DNA of 33,267 nt from positions 1 through 33,267 of the forward strand of contig JAHBVF010000053.1 in assembly GCA_019637685.1 (NCBI GenBank), given 5' to 3'. Position numbers and translations under genes: made by a program. This stretch comes from Caldilineaceae bacterium. Lineage in GTDB: Bacteria; Chloroflexota; Anaerolineae; Caldilineales; Caldilineaceae. Each line of letters opens with the position of its first letter. Positions within the stretch are counted from its first letter, which is position 1. Below the pieces are notes generated by a model, which was given only the letters and a program-made list of their open reading frames with translations, had not been told where the DNA came from and did no database searches. Positions 22,254 to 29,493 of this stretch are shown here, one piece after another.

Positions 22254-23585
22254 CTATTTGGTGCGCCCGTGGCACTGTTTGAACTTGCGCCCGCTGCCAC
22301 AGGGACAGGGATCGTTGCGGTTGGTGCGGTTGAATAGCGCTTCCAAACGTTTGTCCTGCTGGGCCAGGTAGCCCATAATATTGGCCGGGGCGCGGCGGTT
22401 GTTCAGTTCGTTGGTCATAAAATTCATGTGCGGGCGCACGTGGTTGAAGAAGGCCCGATAGCCCGCGCACAGGTAATTGAGACCCGGTTCACCGTCCGGC
22501 GTTTTGATAAAACGGTTTTTGGGGCAGCCGCCGTTGCAGACGAACTTCACTTCGCAGTCCAGGCAGTATTGGGGCAGGGCGTCCCGTTTGTCCGTGCCGA
22601 ACTTGCGCTGGCCCGGCGAGCCGACCATTTTGATCAGCGGGATTTCCTGGATGTTGCCCAGCAGATAGTCGGGTTCCACGTAGTGATCGCAGGAGAAGAG
22701 ATCGCCGTTGTGCTCCATGGCCAGCGCGGAACCGCAGGTCTCCTCGAAGATGCACAGACCGGGCCGGTTGCCGCTGTAGGCTGCCAGGGCCACATCGAAA
22801 ATCTGCACAAAGACTTTCCCCACATCTCGCCGCACCCACTCCTCGAAAATAGCGATCAAAAACTGGCCGTACTGCTCGGCAGTCACCGAACGGTCCTTTA
22901 CGTCATCCCCCTCCTGATAACCAGTCTCGTTGTCCCGCTCCACAATGGGGATGAACTGCATAAATTCGGTCTTCACTTCGTCGCGCAGAAAGCGGTAGAC
23001 CTCCACCGGATGGGGTGCGTTGGCCGCGTGGACGGTCGTCAGGATATTGAAGCGCACCCCGTGTTTGTGGAGCAGCCGGGCCGCCCGCATTACCTTTTCC
23101 CAGGTGGGCGCGCCGCCTTTGTCCACCCGATAGGCGTCGTGGAGATGTTGCGGCCCGTCCATACTCAGGCCGATGAGGAAGTCGTTCGCCGCGAAGAACG
23201 CGGCCCAGTCGTCGTCCAGCAGCGTGCCATTGGTTTGCAGTGCGTTTTCCACCCGCATCCCCGGCCGTTTGTGCTTCTGCTGGAACTCAACGGATTTCTG
23301 GAAGAACTCCAGCCCCATCAGCGTCGGTTCGCCTCCCTGCCAGGCAAAAGTTACTTCGGGAACCCGCTGGCCCGCGATGTACTGCTTCGTATACTCCTCC
23401 AGCAGCGCCTCGTCCATGCGGAACTTGCTGCCCGGATACATGGCCTCTTTGCTCAGGAAATAACAGTAGTGGCAGTCCAGGTTGCAGATAGCGCCCCTGG
23501 GTTTGAGCATTATATGAAAGGCCGGCGGCGGCGCGATGACGCCGCTGGTCAATTTGGATGGGGCTTGCAAGGTTACGGGGGGCAT
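22254..23585 (-). CDS. Anaerobic sulfatase-maturating radical SAM enzyme with C-terminal SEC-C motif
   Basis: The enzyme (443 residues) oxidises the active-site Cys or Ser of sulfatases to formylglycine without oxygen. The radical-SAM cluster motif is CNLDCHYC (Cys34, Cys38, Cys41), followed by TFAWQGGEPTLMG and the Cys-rich SPASM region binding auxiliary clusters (ETCGSALAMEHNGDLFSCDHYV, then CLDCEVKFVCNGGCPKNRF). The last 18 residues are a SEC-C zinc knuckle, PCPCGSGRKFKQCHG, with Cys427, Cys429, Cys438 and His439. The maturase core does not normally require it. GGAG on the minus strand precedes the start. It sits 2.1 kb from a C-x-P-x-R sulfatase, its likely client. Confidence 0.92.
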   Translation of the reverse strand: MPPVTLQAPSKLTSGVIAPPPAFHIMLKPRGAICNLDCHYCYFLSKEAMYPGSKFRMDEALLEEYTKQYIAGQRVPEVTFAWQGGEPTLMGLEFFQKSVEFQQKHKRPGMRVENALQTNGTLLDDDWAAFFAANDFLIGLSMDGPQHLHDAYRVDKGGAPTWEKVMRAARLLHKHGVRFNILTTVHAANAPHPVEVYRFLRDEVKTEFMQFIPIVERDNETGYQEGDDVKDRSVTAEQYGQFLIAIFEEWVRRDVGKVFVQIFDVALAAYSGNRPGLCIFEETCGSALAMEHNGDLFSCDHYVEPDYLLGNIQEIPLIKMVGSPGQRKFGTDKRDALPQYCLDCEVKFVCNGGCPKNRFIKTPDGEPGLNYLCAGYRAFFNHVRPHMNFMTNELNNRRAPANIMGYLAQQDKRLEALFNRTNRNDPCPCGSGRKFKQCHGRTK

Positions 23586-23611
23586 AAGGTGACTTCTCCA
23601 AGCAGTGGGGG

Positions 23612-23947
23612 TTACAGATACTCAACGTGGCCGCGCATCTCATCCGGTGTCAAAATTTCGTAGATCAACATCAAGCTGCGAATCATTTCACCCAAAGAAC
23701 GGCTTCCCATCCGACAATAGGCGATGCCGGGATGGGCTGGATTTGCGGCGGACAGACGCAGAAAGTCAGCGTCGTGGGTGACAATCACCCGATTGTTACG
23801 CTGAATGTGAGCCCACCGCTCTGCGTCGCTTTTCGTGCGCAACCCGGCGTCACTCGTCGTCGTAATGTCGATTCCTTGCCGTCGCAATGCACGGGCAACG
23901 TCCAGGTCTATATGCTCGTCCAAATGAAACCGTATACGTTCAGCCAT
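23612..23947 (-). CDS. DUF5615 PIN-like toxin
   Basis: The 111-residue protein matches the DUF5615 family of PIN-like (Mut7-C-type) nucleases: the N-terminal FHLDEHIDLDVARALRRQG, TTTSDAGLRTKSD, then NRVIVTHDADFLRL with conserved acidic residues. It is predicted to be the RNase toxin of a DUF433/DUF5615 pair. The start overlaps the stop of the upstream DUF433 gene by eight bases (23940-23947, ATGGCTGA), the usual translational coupling in toxin-antitoxin modules. Activity is predicted, not shown. Confidence 0.85.
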   Translation of the reverse strand: MAERIRFHLDEHIDLDVARALRRQGIDITTTSDAGLRTKSDAERWAHIQRNNRVIVTHDADFLRLSAANPAHPGIAYCRMGSRSLGEMIRSLMLIYEILTPDEMRGHVEYL

Positions 23948-24251
23948 TGGACAAAGCGCGGAGTTTGGCCTTTAAGAGTGAAGGATGTTCCTGCTCGAAT
24001 GTTGCGGCAAACGCCTCGTCAGCGGCAATGTCGGCGTCGATCTCCGCCCGGTGATCGTAATACCAGGCCATCGCCGCGTAGACATCCGCCGGAGACAGGT
24101 CAAAACGGCCAGCGATTTCGGGCAGCGTATGATTCAGGCGCAGATACATAAGCGCCACATCGGCAACGGTAATGCGCGTCCCTGCGATGCGGGGGCGTCC
24201 ACCGCGCACAGTCGATGTAACTTCAATGTGACGATCCAGAACTGCTTCCAT
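23940..24251 (-). CDS. DUF433-family antitoxin
   Basis: From Met at 24251 the product has 103 residues. It contains the DUF433 core: HIEVTSTVRGGRPRIAGTRITVADVALMY, a helix-turn-helix region (RLNHTLPEIAGRFDLSPADVYAAMAWYYDHRAEID), and an acidic tail. It should bind DNA at its own promoter and neutralise the DUF5615 protein next to it. The frame is open upstream to 24446, but that part overlaps the Gfo/Idh gene and is a shadow. GAGG lies about 12 bases before the chosen start. The unit lies between the sulfatase maturase and the Gfo/Idh gene, all on the minus strand. Confidence 0.86.
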   Translation of the reverse strand: MEAVLDRHIEVTSTVRGGRPRIAGTRITVADVALMYLRLNHTLPEIAGRFDLSPADVYAAMAWYYDHRAEIDADIAADEAFAATFEQEHPSLLKAKLRALSNG

Positions 24252-24298
24252 AGGAGATAGCCTCGTTTCTACTGCCCTTCGTGCCACACCACACACTT

Positions 24299-25450
24299 CT
24301 ACACGCCCAACGCCGGCACGTCCACCCAGCGCCGCTCCGCCCAGGCCTGGTAGCCCAGCTCGGCCAACTGCACGCCCTTCGCCCCTTCCATCAGGTCCCA
24401 GCGGAAGGGGGTGTCCTCGACCACATGGCGCAGGAAGGCTTCCCACTGGATTTTGAAAGCGTTGTCATAGAGCCGGTTGTTGGGCATCCATTGCCAGGTG
24501 TCAAAGAATTGAATCGGCTGGGTAATGTCCGGGTTCCAGACCGGCTTGGGCGTAAACGCATCGCCCTGGACCACACACTCGCGCAGACCGGCCACCGCGC
24601 TGCCCCGCGTGCCGTCCACATGCACAGTCAGCAGATCGTCCCGGCGCACACGGGTCGTCCAGGAAGAATTGAACTGGCAGACGACACCGTTCGCCAACTC
24701 GAAGATAGCGTAGGCCGCGTCGTCCGCGTCCGCGGCGTAGCGCTCGCCCCGCTCGTCCACCCGGTCGGGCAGATGGACCGCGCCCATACAGGCCAGGCTG
24801 CTGATTGGCCCGAAAAGATTGTCGATGACGTAGCGCCAGTGGGCGAACATATCCAGAATAATGCCGCCGCTCTCCGCCTTCTGGTAGTTCCAGGAGGGGC
24901 GCTGCGCGGGCTGGTCGATGCCGTCGAATACCCAATAGCCGAACTCGCCGCGCACGGAGAGAATGCGGCCAAAGAAGCCGGTGTCGATGAGATATTTCAG
25001 CTTCAACAGACCGGGCAGGAAGAGTTTGTCCTGCACGACGCCATTCTTCACGCCTGCATCCCGCGCGGCCTGGGCCAGACGCACGGCTTCCGCGGTGGTG
25101 GCCGCGGTGGGCTTCTCGCAATAGACAGCCTTGCCCGCGGCAATAGCCTTCAGTGTATTCTCCACACGCAGATTCGTAGCCAGCGCGTCAAAGTATATCT
25201 GATTTTCGTCGTCGGCCAACGCGCTGTCCAGATCGGTGGTCCAGCGCTCCACGCCGTGGGCCGCGGCCAGCCGTCGCAGTTTGTCTGCGTTGCGCCCTAC
25301 CAGCACCGGCTCCGGCACAATGCGGTCGCCGCTGGCTGTGACAACACCGCCCTGCTCACGGATCGCCAAAATCGAACGCACCAGATGCTGGTTCGTCCCC
25401 ATACGCCCAGTGACGCCGTTTAATATCACACGAATTGGGATAATTGCCAT
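24299..25450 (-). CDS. Gfo/Idh/MocA-family oxidoreductase
   Basis: This 383-residue NAD(P)-dependent dehydrogenase acts on sugars, inositols or their derivatives. The Rossmann N-terminus is IRVILNGVTGRMGTNQH, less regular than usual (GVTGRMG). The catalytic-lysine motif EKP is at 112-114, followed by AVRLAQAARDAGVKNGV and the C-terminal sheet domain (WNYQKAESGGIILDMFAHW containing a conserved GG..D..H pattern). AGGAG about 12 bases upstream supports the start. It is on the same strand as the next upstream gene, a xylose-isomerase-like enzyme, 252 bases away across an intergenic repeat. The exact substrate is unknown. Confidence 0.88.
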   Translation of the reverse strand: MAIIPIRVILNGVTGRMGTNQHLVRSILAIREQGGVVTASGDRIVPEPVLVGRNADKLRRLAAAHGVERWTTDLDSALADDENQIYFDALATNLRVENTLKAIAAGKAVYCEKPTAATTAEAVRLAQAARDAGVKNGVVQDKLFLPGLLKLKYLIDTGFFGRILSVRGEFGYWVFDGIDQPAQRPSWNYQKAESGGIILDMFAHWRYVIDNLFGPISSLACMGAVHLPDRVDERGERYAADADDAAYAIFELANGVVCQFNSSWTTRVRRDDLLTVHVDGTRGSAVAGLRECVVQGDAFTPKPVWNPDITQPIQFFDTWQWMPNNRLYDNAFKIQWEAFLRHVVEDTPFRWDLMEGAKGVQLAELGYQAWAERRWVDVPALGV

Positions 25451-25568
25451 GAAAGTGGATACTCCTGTCAGTCCGAGATTTTAATAAAGGTCTGTCCGTG
25501 TATCAGCCGGCGAAGGGCAAAAGAGCGGCACAACAGTCCATCTATCGTCCGCCGTCAGAATCCTATAA

Positions 25569-25701
25569 CTCTACCGCAAAAAGCCTTTTGAGCCACTGAT
25601 AGACACTGATAAACGCTGATAAAAAGAAGAATTCTCTCCTGAAGTTCTCTGCGACTCAGCGTCTCCGCGGGAGAAATTGACCTTTTTGCAGTGGACTCAA
25701 T
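25569..25701. repeat. Intergenic repeat element C with decamer array
   Basis: The ends are an imperfect inverted repeat: TCTACCGCAAAAAG near 25571-25584 and CTTTTTGCAGTGGA near 25682-25695. Between them lies a tandem of decamers, CACTGAT followed by AGACACTGAT and AAACGCTGAT (25594-25620), and a stretch rich in TCTGCG/CTCCGCGG units (25646-25672). The ends resemble those of elements A and B. It fills the gap between two carbohydrate genes and carries no gene. Confidence 0.5.
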
Positions 25702-25702
25702 C

Positions 25703-26533
25703 CTATGAATCCTGCAAATACGCCTCTACAATCCGCCCTAGAAACGTCTCCTGATCCCCTTCCCACAGCCGGGTGGAGAAGATTTCCACTTCGTTAAAGC
25801 CGTCGAAACCGGCCTCCTCCACCCAGCCCCGAATCTGCCGGATGGGAATACAGCCCTCGCCCATCAGCCCCCGGTCGTTGAGCAAATCTTCCGTGGGCGT
25901 GCGCCAGTCGCAGATGTGAAAGGCGAAGATGCGTTCGGCTTCCCCGCAGCGCCGGATTTCGGCCTGCAAGTGGGGGTCCCACCAGAGGTGGTAGACATCG
26001 ACCGCCACGCCCACAAACGGCGAGTCGATGGCGTCGCAGATGTCGTTGGCCTGGGCCAGTGTGTTGATGGCCGAGCGACTGTCCGCGTACATCGGATGTA
26101 ACGGCTCCACCGCCAACTTTACTCCCGCAGCCGCGGCCTGGGGCAACACCGCTTCGATGCCCTCCCGAATCTGCTGGCGGCTGACATCCAGCGGCTGGCC
26201 CGGCACAGCCCCGCAGACCAGCACAATCAGCGGCGCGCCCAGCGCCGCGGCCTCGTCGATAGCCCGCCGGTTGTCGTCGATAGCAGCGCGGCGTCCCGCT
26301 TCCATCTCGGCTGGGAAAAATCCACCCCGGCAAAGGGAGACTGCCGAAAGTCCCGCGTCCCGCATACGCTGGCCCGTGGCGGCAATGTCCCGCCCGGCCA
26401 GGGCATCCCGCCAGACGGTTATGCCCTTCACGCCGTGGGCAGCGAAGCGCTCGATGGCGGTCTCGATCGGCCAGGGCTTTGTGGTGATAGTGTGGACGCA
26501 GAGTTTGGATGTGTCAGGAAGCGGATGGGCCAT
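25703..26533 (-). CDS. Sugar phosphate isomerase/epimerase-like TIM barrel
   Basis: This 276-residue protein belongs to the xylose-isomerase-like TIM-barrel (AP endonuclease 2) family, which interconverts ketoses or keto-acids through a metal-bound enediolate. Metal ligands are seen as Glu in AVEPLHPMYAD, Asp in GVAVDVYHLWWDP, His in FHICDWRTPT and Glu in FNEVEIFS. Met at 26533 is chosen because the fold begins there; 24 additional codons upstream read like non-coding sequence and neither start has a good ribosome site. The gene is upstream of the Gfo/Idh gene in the same direction, a pairing common in inositol and sugar-acid catabolism. Confidence 0.85.
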   Translation of the reverse strand: MAHPLPDTSKLCVHTITTKPWPIETAIERFAAHGVKGITVWRDALAGRDIAATGQRMRDAGLSAVSLCRGGFFPAEMEAGRRAAIDDNRRAIDEAAALGAPLIVLVCGAVPGQPLDVSRQQIREGIEAVLPQAAAAGVKLAVEPLHPMYADSRSAINTLAQANDICDAIDSPFVGVAVDVYHLWWDPHLQAEIRRCGEAERIFAFHICDWRTPTEDLLNDRGLMGEGCIPIRQIRGWVEEAGFDGFNEVEIFSTRLWEGDQETFLGRIVEAYLQDS

Positions 26534-26611
26534 AACGCATTCAGTTTTCGTGTGGAAAGGATTGAGTTGGATGGGGCTATTATAACATCCCGAAGCGGAC
26601 GGCACGAAGTT

Positions 26612-27007
26612 TTAGTCAGTGCGACCTGTAGCCACCAGTAAACTGGTCACAAGCAGCACAAAGGCGACGGGCGCCCAGATCATTCGTTCACCCGCACTGG
26701 GTGTGAGTAGATTGAGTACCAGGCTGACTGTCGTAAAAGCGACGACGAACCAAATAACCCATCGGGATGGGCGGAACCATTTGTGAAATCCAACGCCCGC
26801 CCGGGCCAATACAATGGCCGCCAGGAATAGCAACACTGCCGCTTGGACAAGCGCTGCAATCCGAAGGGGCGGCGGGAATGAGCCGGAGAAAGCACCACCC
26901 ATTGCATACGCGCCCCAGGGCGCGCCCAATGCCAATGCAATCTGAAAGGCTACGACACCGGCAGAGGCGAAAGCGTAGATGAACGCCGCCATTCGTTTAA
27001 TCTTCAC
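26612..27007 (-). CDS. Small four-helix membrane protein, function unknown
   Basis: The 131-residue product starts with GTG behind a strong GAGGAG site seven bases upstream. Four membrane segments are visible: MAAFIYAFASAGVVAFQIALAL, RIAALVQAAVLLFLAAIVLA, WVIWFVVAFTTVSLVLNLL and MIWAPVAFVLLVTSLLVA. A conserved-looking GERMIWAPV motif precedes the last helix. Similar small proteins are annotated as hypothetical membrane proteins; I know no function. It lies 19 bases downstream of the aldo/keto reductase stop on the same strand, so it may share that transcript. Confidence 0.7.
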   Translation of the reverse strand: MKIKRMAAFIYAFASAGVVAFQIALALGAPWGAYAMGGAFSGSFPPPLRIAALVQAAVLLFLAAIVLARAGVGFHKWFRPSRWVIWFVVAFTTVSLVLNLLTPSAGERMIWAPVAFVLLVTSLLVATGRTD

Positions 27008-27026
27008 GAAGCGATCTCCTCACAAA

Positions 27027-28031
27027 CTATGCAGATGCTTCCTCTGCCAGAATTCCGTCAATGGCCGACAGTTCTTCGGCGCTGAAGGCGAGATTCTGGG
27101 CAGCGGCCACGCAGTCCTCGATCTGCGACGGCTTGCTCGCCCCGATCAGCGCGGAAGTCATCCCCGGATGGCGCAGAACCCAGGCAATCGCCATCTGGGC
27201 CAGGGTCTGCCCCCGCTGCTGGGCCAGCCCATTCAACTGCTGAATCGTCGCCAGCCGCTCCGGGGTGATCTGCTCCCGGCGCAGGAAGTTGGAGCCACTC
27301 GCAGCGCGCGAGTCATCCGGGATGCCGCCCAGATAGCGGTTGGTCAGCATCCCCTGGGCCAGGGGTGAGAAGACGATACAGCCGATGCCCTCGGCGGCCA
27401 GAGTGGGGATTAATTCTTCCTCCGGCCCCCGGCGCAGCATACTGTAGGCGGGCTGGTGGATCGTGCAGGGCGTGCCCAAATCCCGCAGAATCGCGGCGGC
27501 TGCGCGGGTCTGCTCGGCGGAGTAGTTGGAGACGCCCACATAGAGCGCCCGCCCGGAACGCACCGCGTAGTCCAGCGCGGCCATCGTCTCTTCCAGGGGT
27601 GTGTTGGGGTCGGGCCGGTGGTGGTAGAAGATGTCCACGTAGTCCACGCCCAGCCGTTTCAGGCTCTGGTCCAGACTGGCGATGAGATATTTGCGGGACC
27701 CCCACTCGCCGTAGGGTCCAGGCCACATGCGGTAGCCCGCTTTGGTGGAGATGATCAGTTCGTCCCGGTGGCCGGAGAGGTCGTCGCGCAAAATTCGCCC
27801 GAAGGTTTCCTCGGCAGAGCCGGGAGGCGGGCCGTAGTTGTTGGCCAAATCGAAGTGGGTGACGCCCAGATCGAAGGCCCGGTGAACCATTGCCCGGCCA
27901 TTCTCCTGGGGGGTGACGCCGCCAAAGTTGTGCCACAGGCCCAGAGAAACGGCGGGCAGGAGCAGCCCGGAACGGCCCGCCCGGTTGTAGACCATTTTGT
28001 CGTAGCGGGATTCAGAAGCGGAATAGGGCAT
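27027..28031 (-). CDS. Aldo/keto reductase (YghZ/glyceraldehyde 3-phosphate reductase type)
   Basis: The 334-residue protein is an NADPH-dependent aldo/keto reductase. The catalytic tetrad is present: Asp61 and Tyr66 (FDLANNYGPP), Lys97 (STKAGY) and His138 (YHHRPD). The sequences around these (MWPGPYGEWGSRKYL, and SPLAQGMLTNRYL in the second half) resemble the E. coli YghZ L-glyceraldehyde-3-phosphate reductase group and the related Kv-beta-like subfamily. GAGAGG precedes the start on the minus strand. It is divergent from the second enolase-superfamily gene (28230), across 198 bases. Likely roles are aldehyde detoxification or a step in sugar catabolism. Confidence 0.9.
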   Translation of the reverse strand: MPYSASESRYDKMVYNRAGRSGLLLPAVSLGLWHNFGGVTPQENGRAMVHRAFDLGVTHFDLANNYGPPPGSAEETFGRILRDDLSGHRDELIISTKAGYRMWPGPYGEWGSRKYLIASLDQSLKRLGVDYVDIFYHHRPDPNTPLEETMAALDYAVRSGRALYVGVSNYSAEQTRAAAAILRDLGTPCTIHQPAYSMLRRGPEEELIPTLAAEGIGCIVFSPLAQGMLTNRYLGGIPDDSRAASGSNFLRREQITPERLATIQQLNGLAQQRGQTLAQMAIAWVLRHPGMTSALIGASKPSQIEDCVAAAQNLAFSAEELSAIDGILAEEASA

Positions 28032-28163
28032 GGGGACCTCTCTCTGGGGTGGCAGCAGACATTCAGATTATCCCTATTGTAGCGGTGTGGCAGAGGAAAT
28101 CCAAGCTGGTTTCGCCGCTAAATCCGCTTGCCGACCCAACTGGCAAAATTCAAGGCCAGGCGG

Positions 28164-28169
28164 TATACT
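28164..28169 (+). promoter_or_regulatory. Candidate -10 box for the second enolase-superfamily gene
   Basis: TATACT at 28164-28169 matches the -10 sequence of the better-supported promoters in this window. No good -35 is found 16-18 bases upstream, so only the -10 is offered. The ribosome site GAGGA at 28219-28223 precedes the ATG at 28230. Confidence 0.35.
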
Positions 28170-28229
28170 CTGCAAGCATTACGTTCGCGGTACATCGCCC
28201 ACCCATTTCACCCGAATTGAGGATGCACT

Positions 28230-29390
28230 ATGTCAACCAGCCCCCTAACTTTTGAAAAATTCCGCGTCTGGCAGGTGGTTGTCCCCGCTCGCCAGGACAT
28301 TGTCTCCGCGCCTGGGGACCCCGGCGTGATGTACCGGGACAGCGTGCAATGGCCCCAGATACCGATTCATCTGGTGGAAGGAACTACCTCCCAGGGCTTC
28401 ACCGCGGTGGGCGAGTGTGACCGGGGCACGTCACGCGCCAGCGTCGAAGCCACATTGCGGGATTTGCTGGGGCGGGACCTGTCATCGGTCACGCCTGCGA
28501 CGGTCTGGAAAGGCCCGGCCAATGCAACCGGACTGCCCCGGGGCTATCCCTACTGGTCCTGGGAACTGGCCGGGGAGCGCAGCTATATTTTGCTCGAATC
28601 CCTCTGGCTGGACGCGGTGGGAAAATCGCTGGGAATGCCCGCCCACCAGTTGATGGGGGGCGCGATCCGGGATCGGGTCGCGGTCGATTTCTGGATGAAT
28701 CGCCCCGACGCGCCCACAATGGCGAAGCTGATCCACGAGGCAGTGGCCCTGGGGCTGCGGGGCGTCAAGATGAAGTCGAGCGCCGGCGGTGACACTGTGG
28801 ATGCGCTGTTGGCGATTGCCGCAGACGTTCCGGAGGGCTTCCACATTACTATCGATCCAATGTGCGCCTGGCGTTCCCTGCGCGAGTGTGCCCGACAGTT
28901 GGAGAAGCTGGCCCAACTGCCCTTCGATATCCAAATCGAAGACCCCTTTCCCTATGAGGCGATTGAAGACTGGCGGGCGGTCCGCCAGATTCTTCCCCTG
29001 ACGATTGCCTGCCACACCCGCAGCGAAGGTGTGCTGCAACTGGCCATGCGGGAGGAGATGGCCGACACCTATAATTTGGGGCGGGGCAGCGTCTACGATT
29101 TTCTGCGCCTGAGCCACGTGACAGAATTTGTCAGCAAAGACTGCTGGCAGGGCAGTTCTCTCGAATTGGGTGTGCTGCAACAGATGCGCCTGCACGCCTC
29201 GGCCTGCGCCCGCAATTGCGTGCTGCCCAGCGATCTACAGAGCGAATGGGTGCGGGAAGAGACGCTTGTTACCCCGCATATGGCCTACGACGACGGCCAC
29301 GCGCTGGTTCCTAGCGCCCCGGGCCTGGGCGTGGAGCTGGATTTTGCGGCTATGCAGCCGTATGTCGCCGAACACTTTGACATAGCATAA
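28230..29390 (+). CDS. Enolase-superfamily enzyme, second copy, with an unusual third metal-ligand site
   Basis: This 386-residue member of the mandelate racemase/muconate lactonizing group has the KxK base pair (Lys180, Lys182 in GVKMKSS), Asp209 in TIDPMCAW and Glu237 in QIEDPF. Where the third acidic metal ligand is expected, after PLTIA, the sequence is CHTRSEG (His262, Glu266), so the ligand set is not canonical. The C-terminal LSHVTEFVSKDCWQGSSLELG stretch corresponds to the usual active-site histidine/glutamate loop. GAGGA at 28219-28223 supports the start. It is divergent from the aldo/keto reductase and is not closely similar to the enzyme at 127. The substrate is probably a sugar acid; reaction unknown. 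Confidence 0.83.
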   Translation: MSTSPLTFEKFRVWQVVVPARQDIVSAPGDPGVMYRDSVQWPQIPIHLVEGTTSQGFTAVGECDRGTSRASVEATLRDLLGRDLSSVTPATVWKGPANATGLPRGYPYWSWELAGERSYILLESLWLDAVGKSLGMPAHQLMGGAIRDRVAVDFWMNRPDAPTMAKLIHEAVALGLRGVKMKSSAGGDTVDALLAIAADVPEGFHITIDPMCAWRSLRECARQLEKLAQLPFDIQIEDPFPYEAIEDWRAVRQILPLTIACHTRSEGVLQLAMREEMADTYNLGRGSVYDFLRLSHVTEFVSKDCWQGSSLELGVLQQMRLHASACARNCVLPSDLQSEWVREETLVTPHMAYDDGHALVPSAPGLGVELDFAAMQPYVAEHFDIA

Positions 29391-29432
29391 ATTGCGTTGT
29401 CCATCCCATTAGCCGAAATCGTTCAACAACGC

Positions 29433-29438
29433 TATACT
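29433..29438 (+). promoter_or_regulatory. Candidate -10 box for the chaperonin operon
   Basis: TATACT at 29433-29438 lies 55 bases before the chaperonin start. The best -35 with an 18-base spacer is TTAGCC at 29409-29414, a weak match. No CIRCE-type heat-shock operator (TTAGCACTC, nine bases, GAGTGCTAA) is present. Confidence 0.35.
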
Positions 29439-29493
29439 CGTAAAAATCAACGTACGCCGTCACAATTCAATCCACAACAGTGCATCCTTCTCT

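Noticed and set aside
22428..23663. 411-codon plus-strand open frame
   Set aside because: It is antisense to the radical SAM maturase, whose cysteine motifs are unmistakable. No domain is recognisable in the antisense product.
24281..25423. 380-codon plus-strand open frame
   Set aside because: It is antisense to the Gfo/Idh/MocA gene, which has the EKP motif and a ribosome site. The plus-strand peptide lacks family features.
29391..29493. Heat-shock CIRCE operator before the chaperonin
   Set aside because: The TTAGCACTC/GAGTGCTAA inverted repeat is not present.
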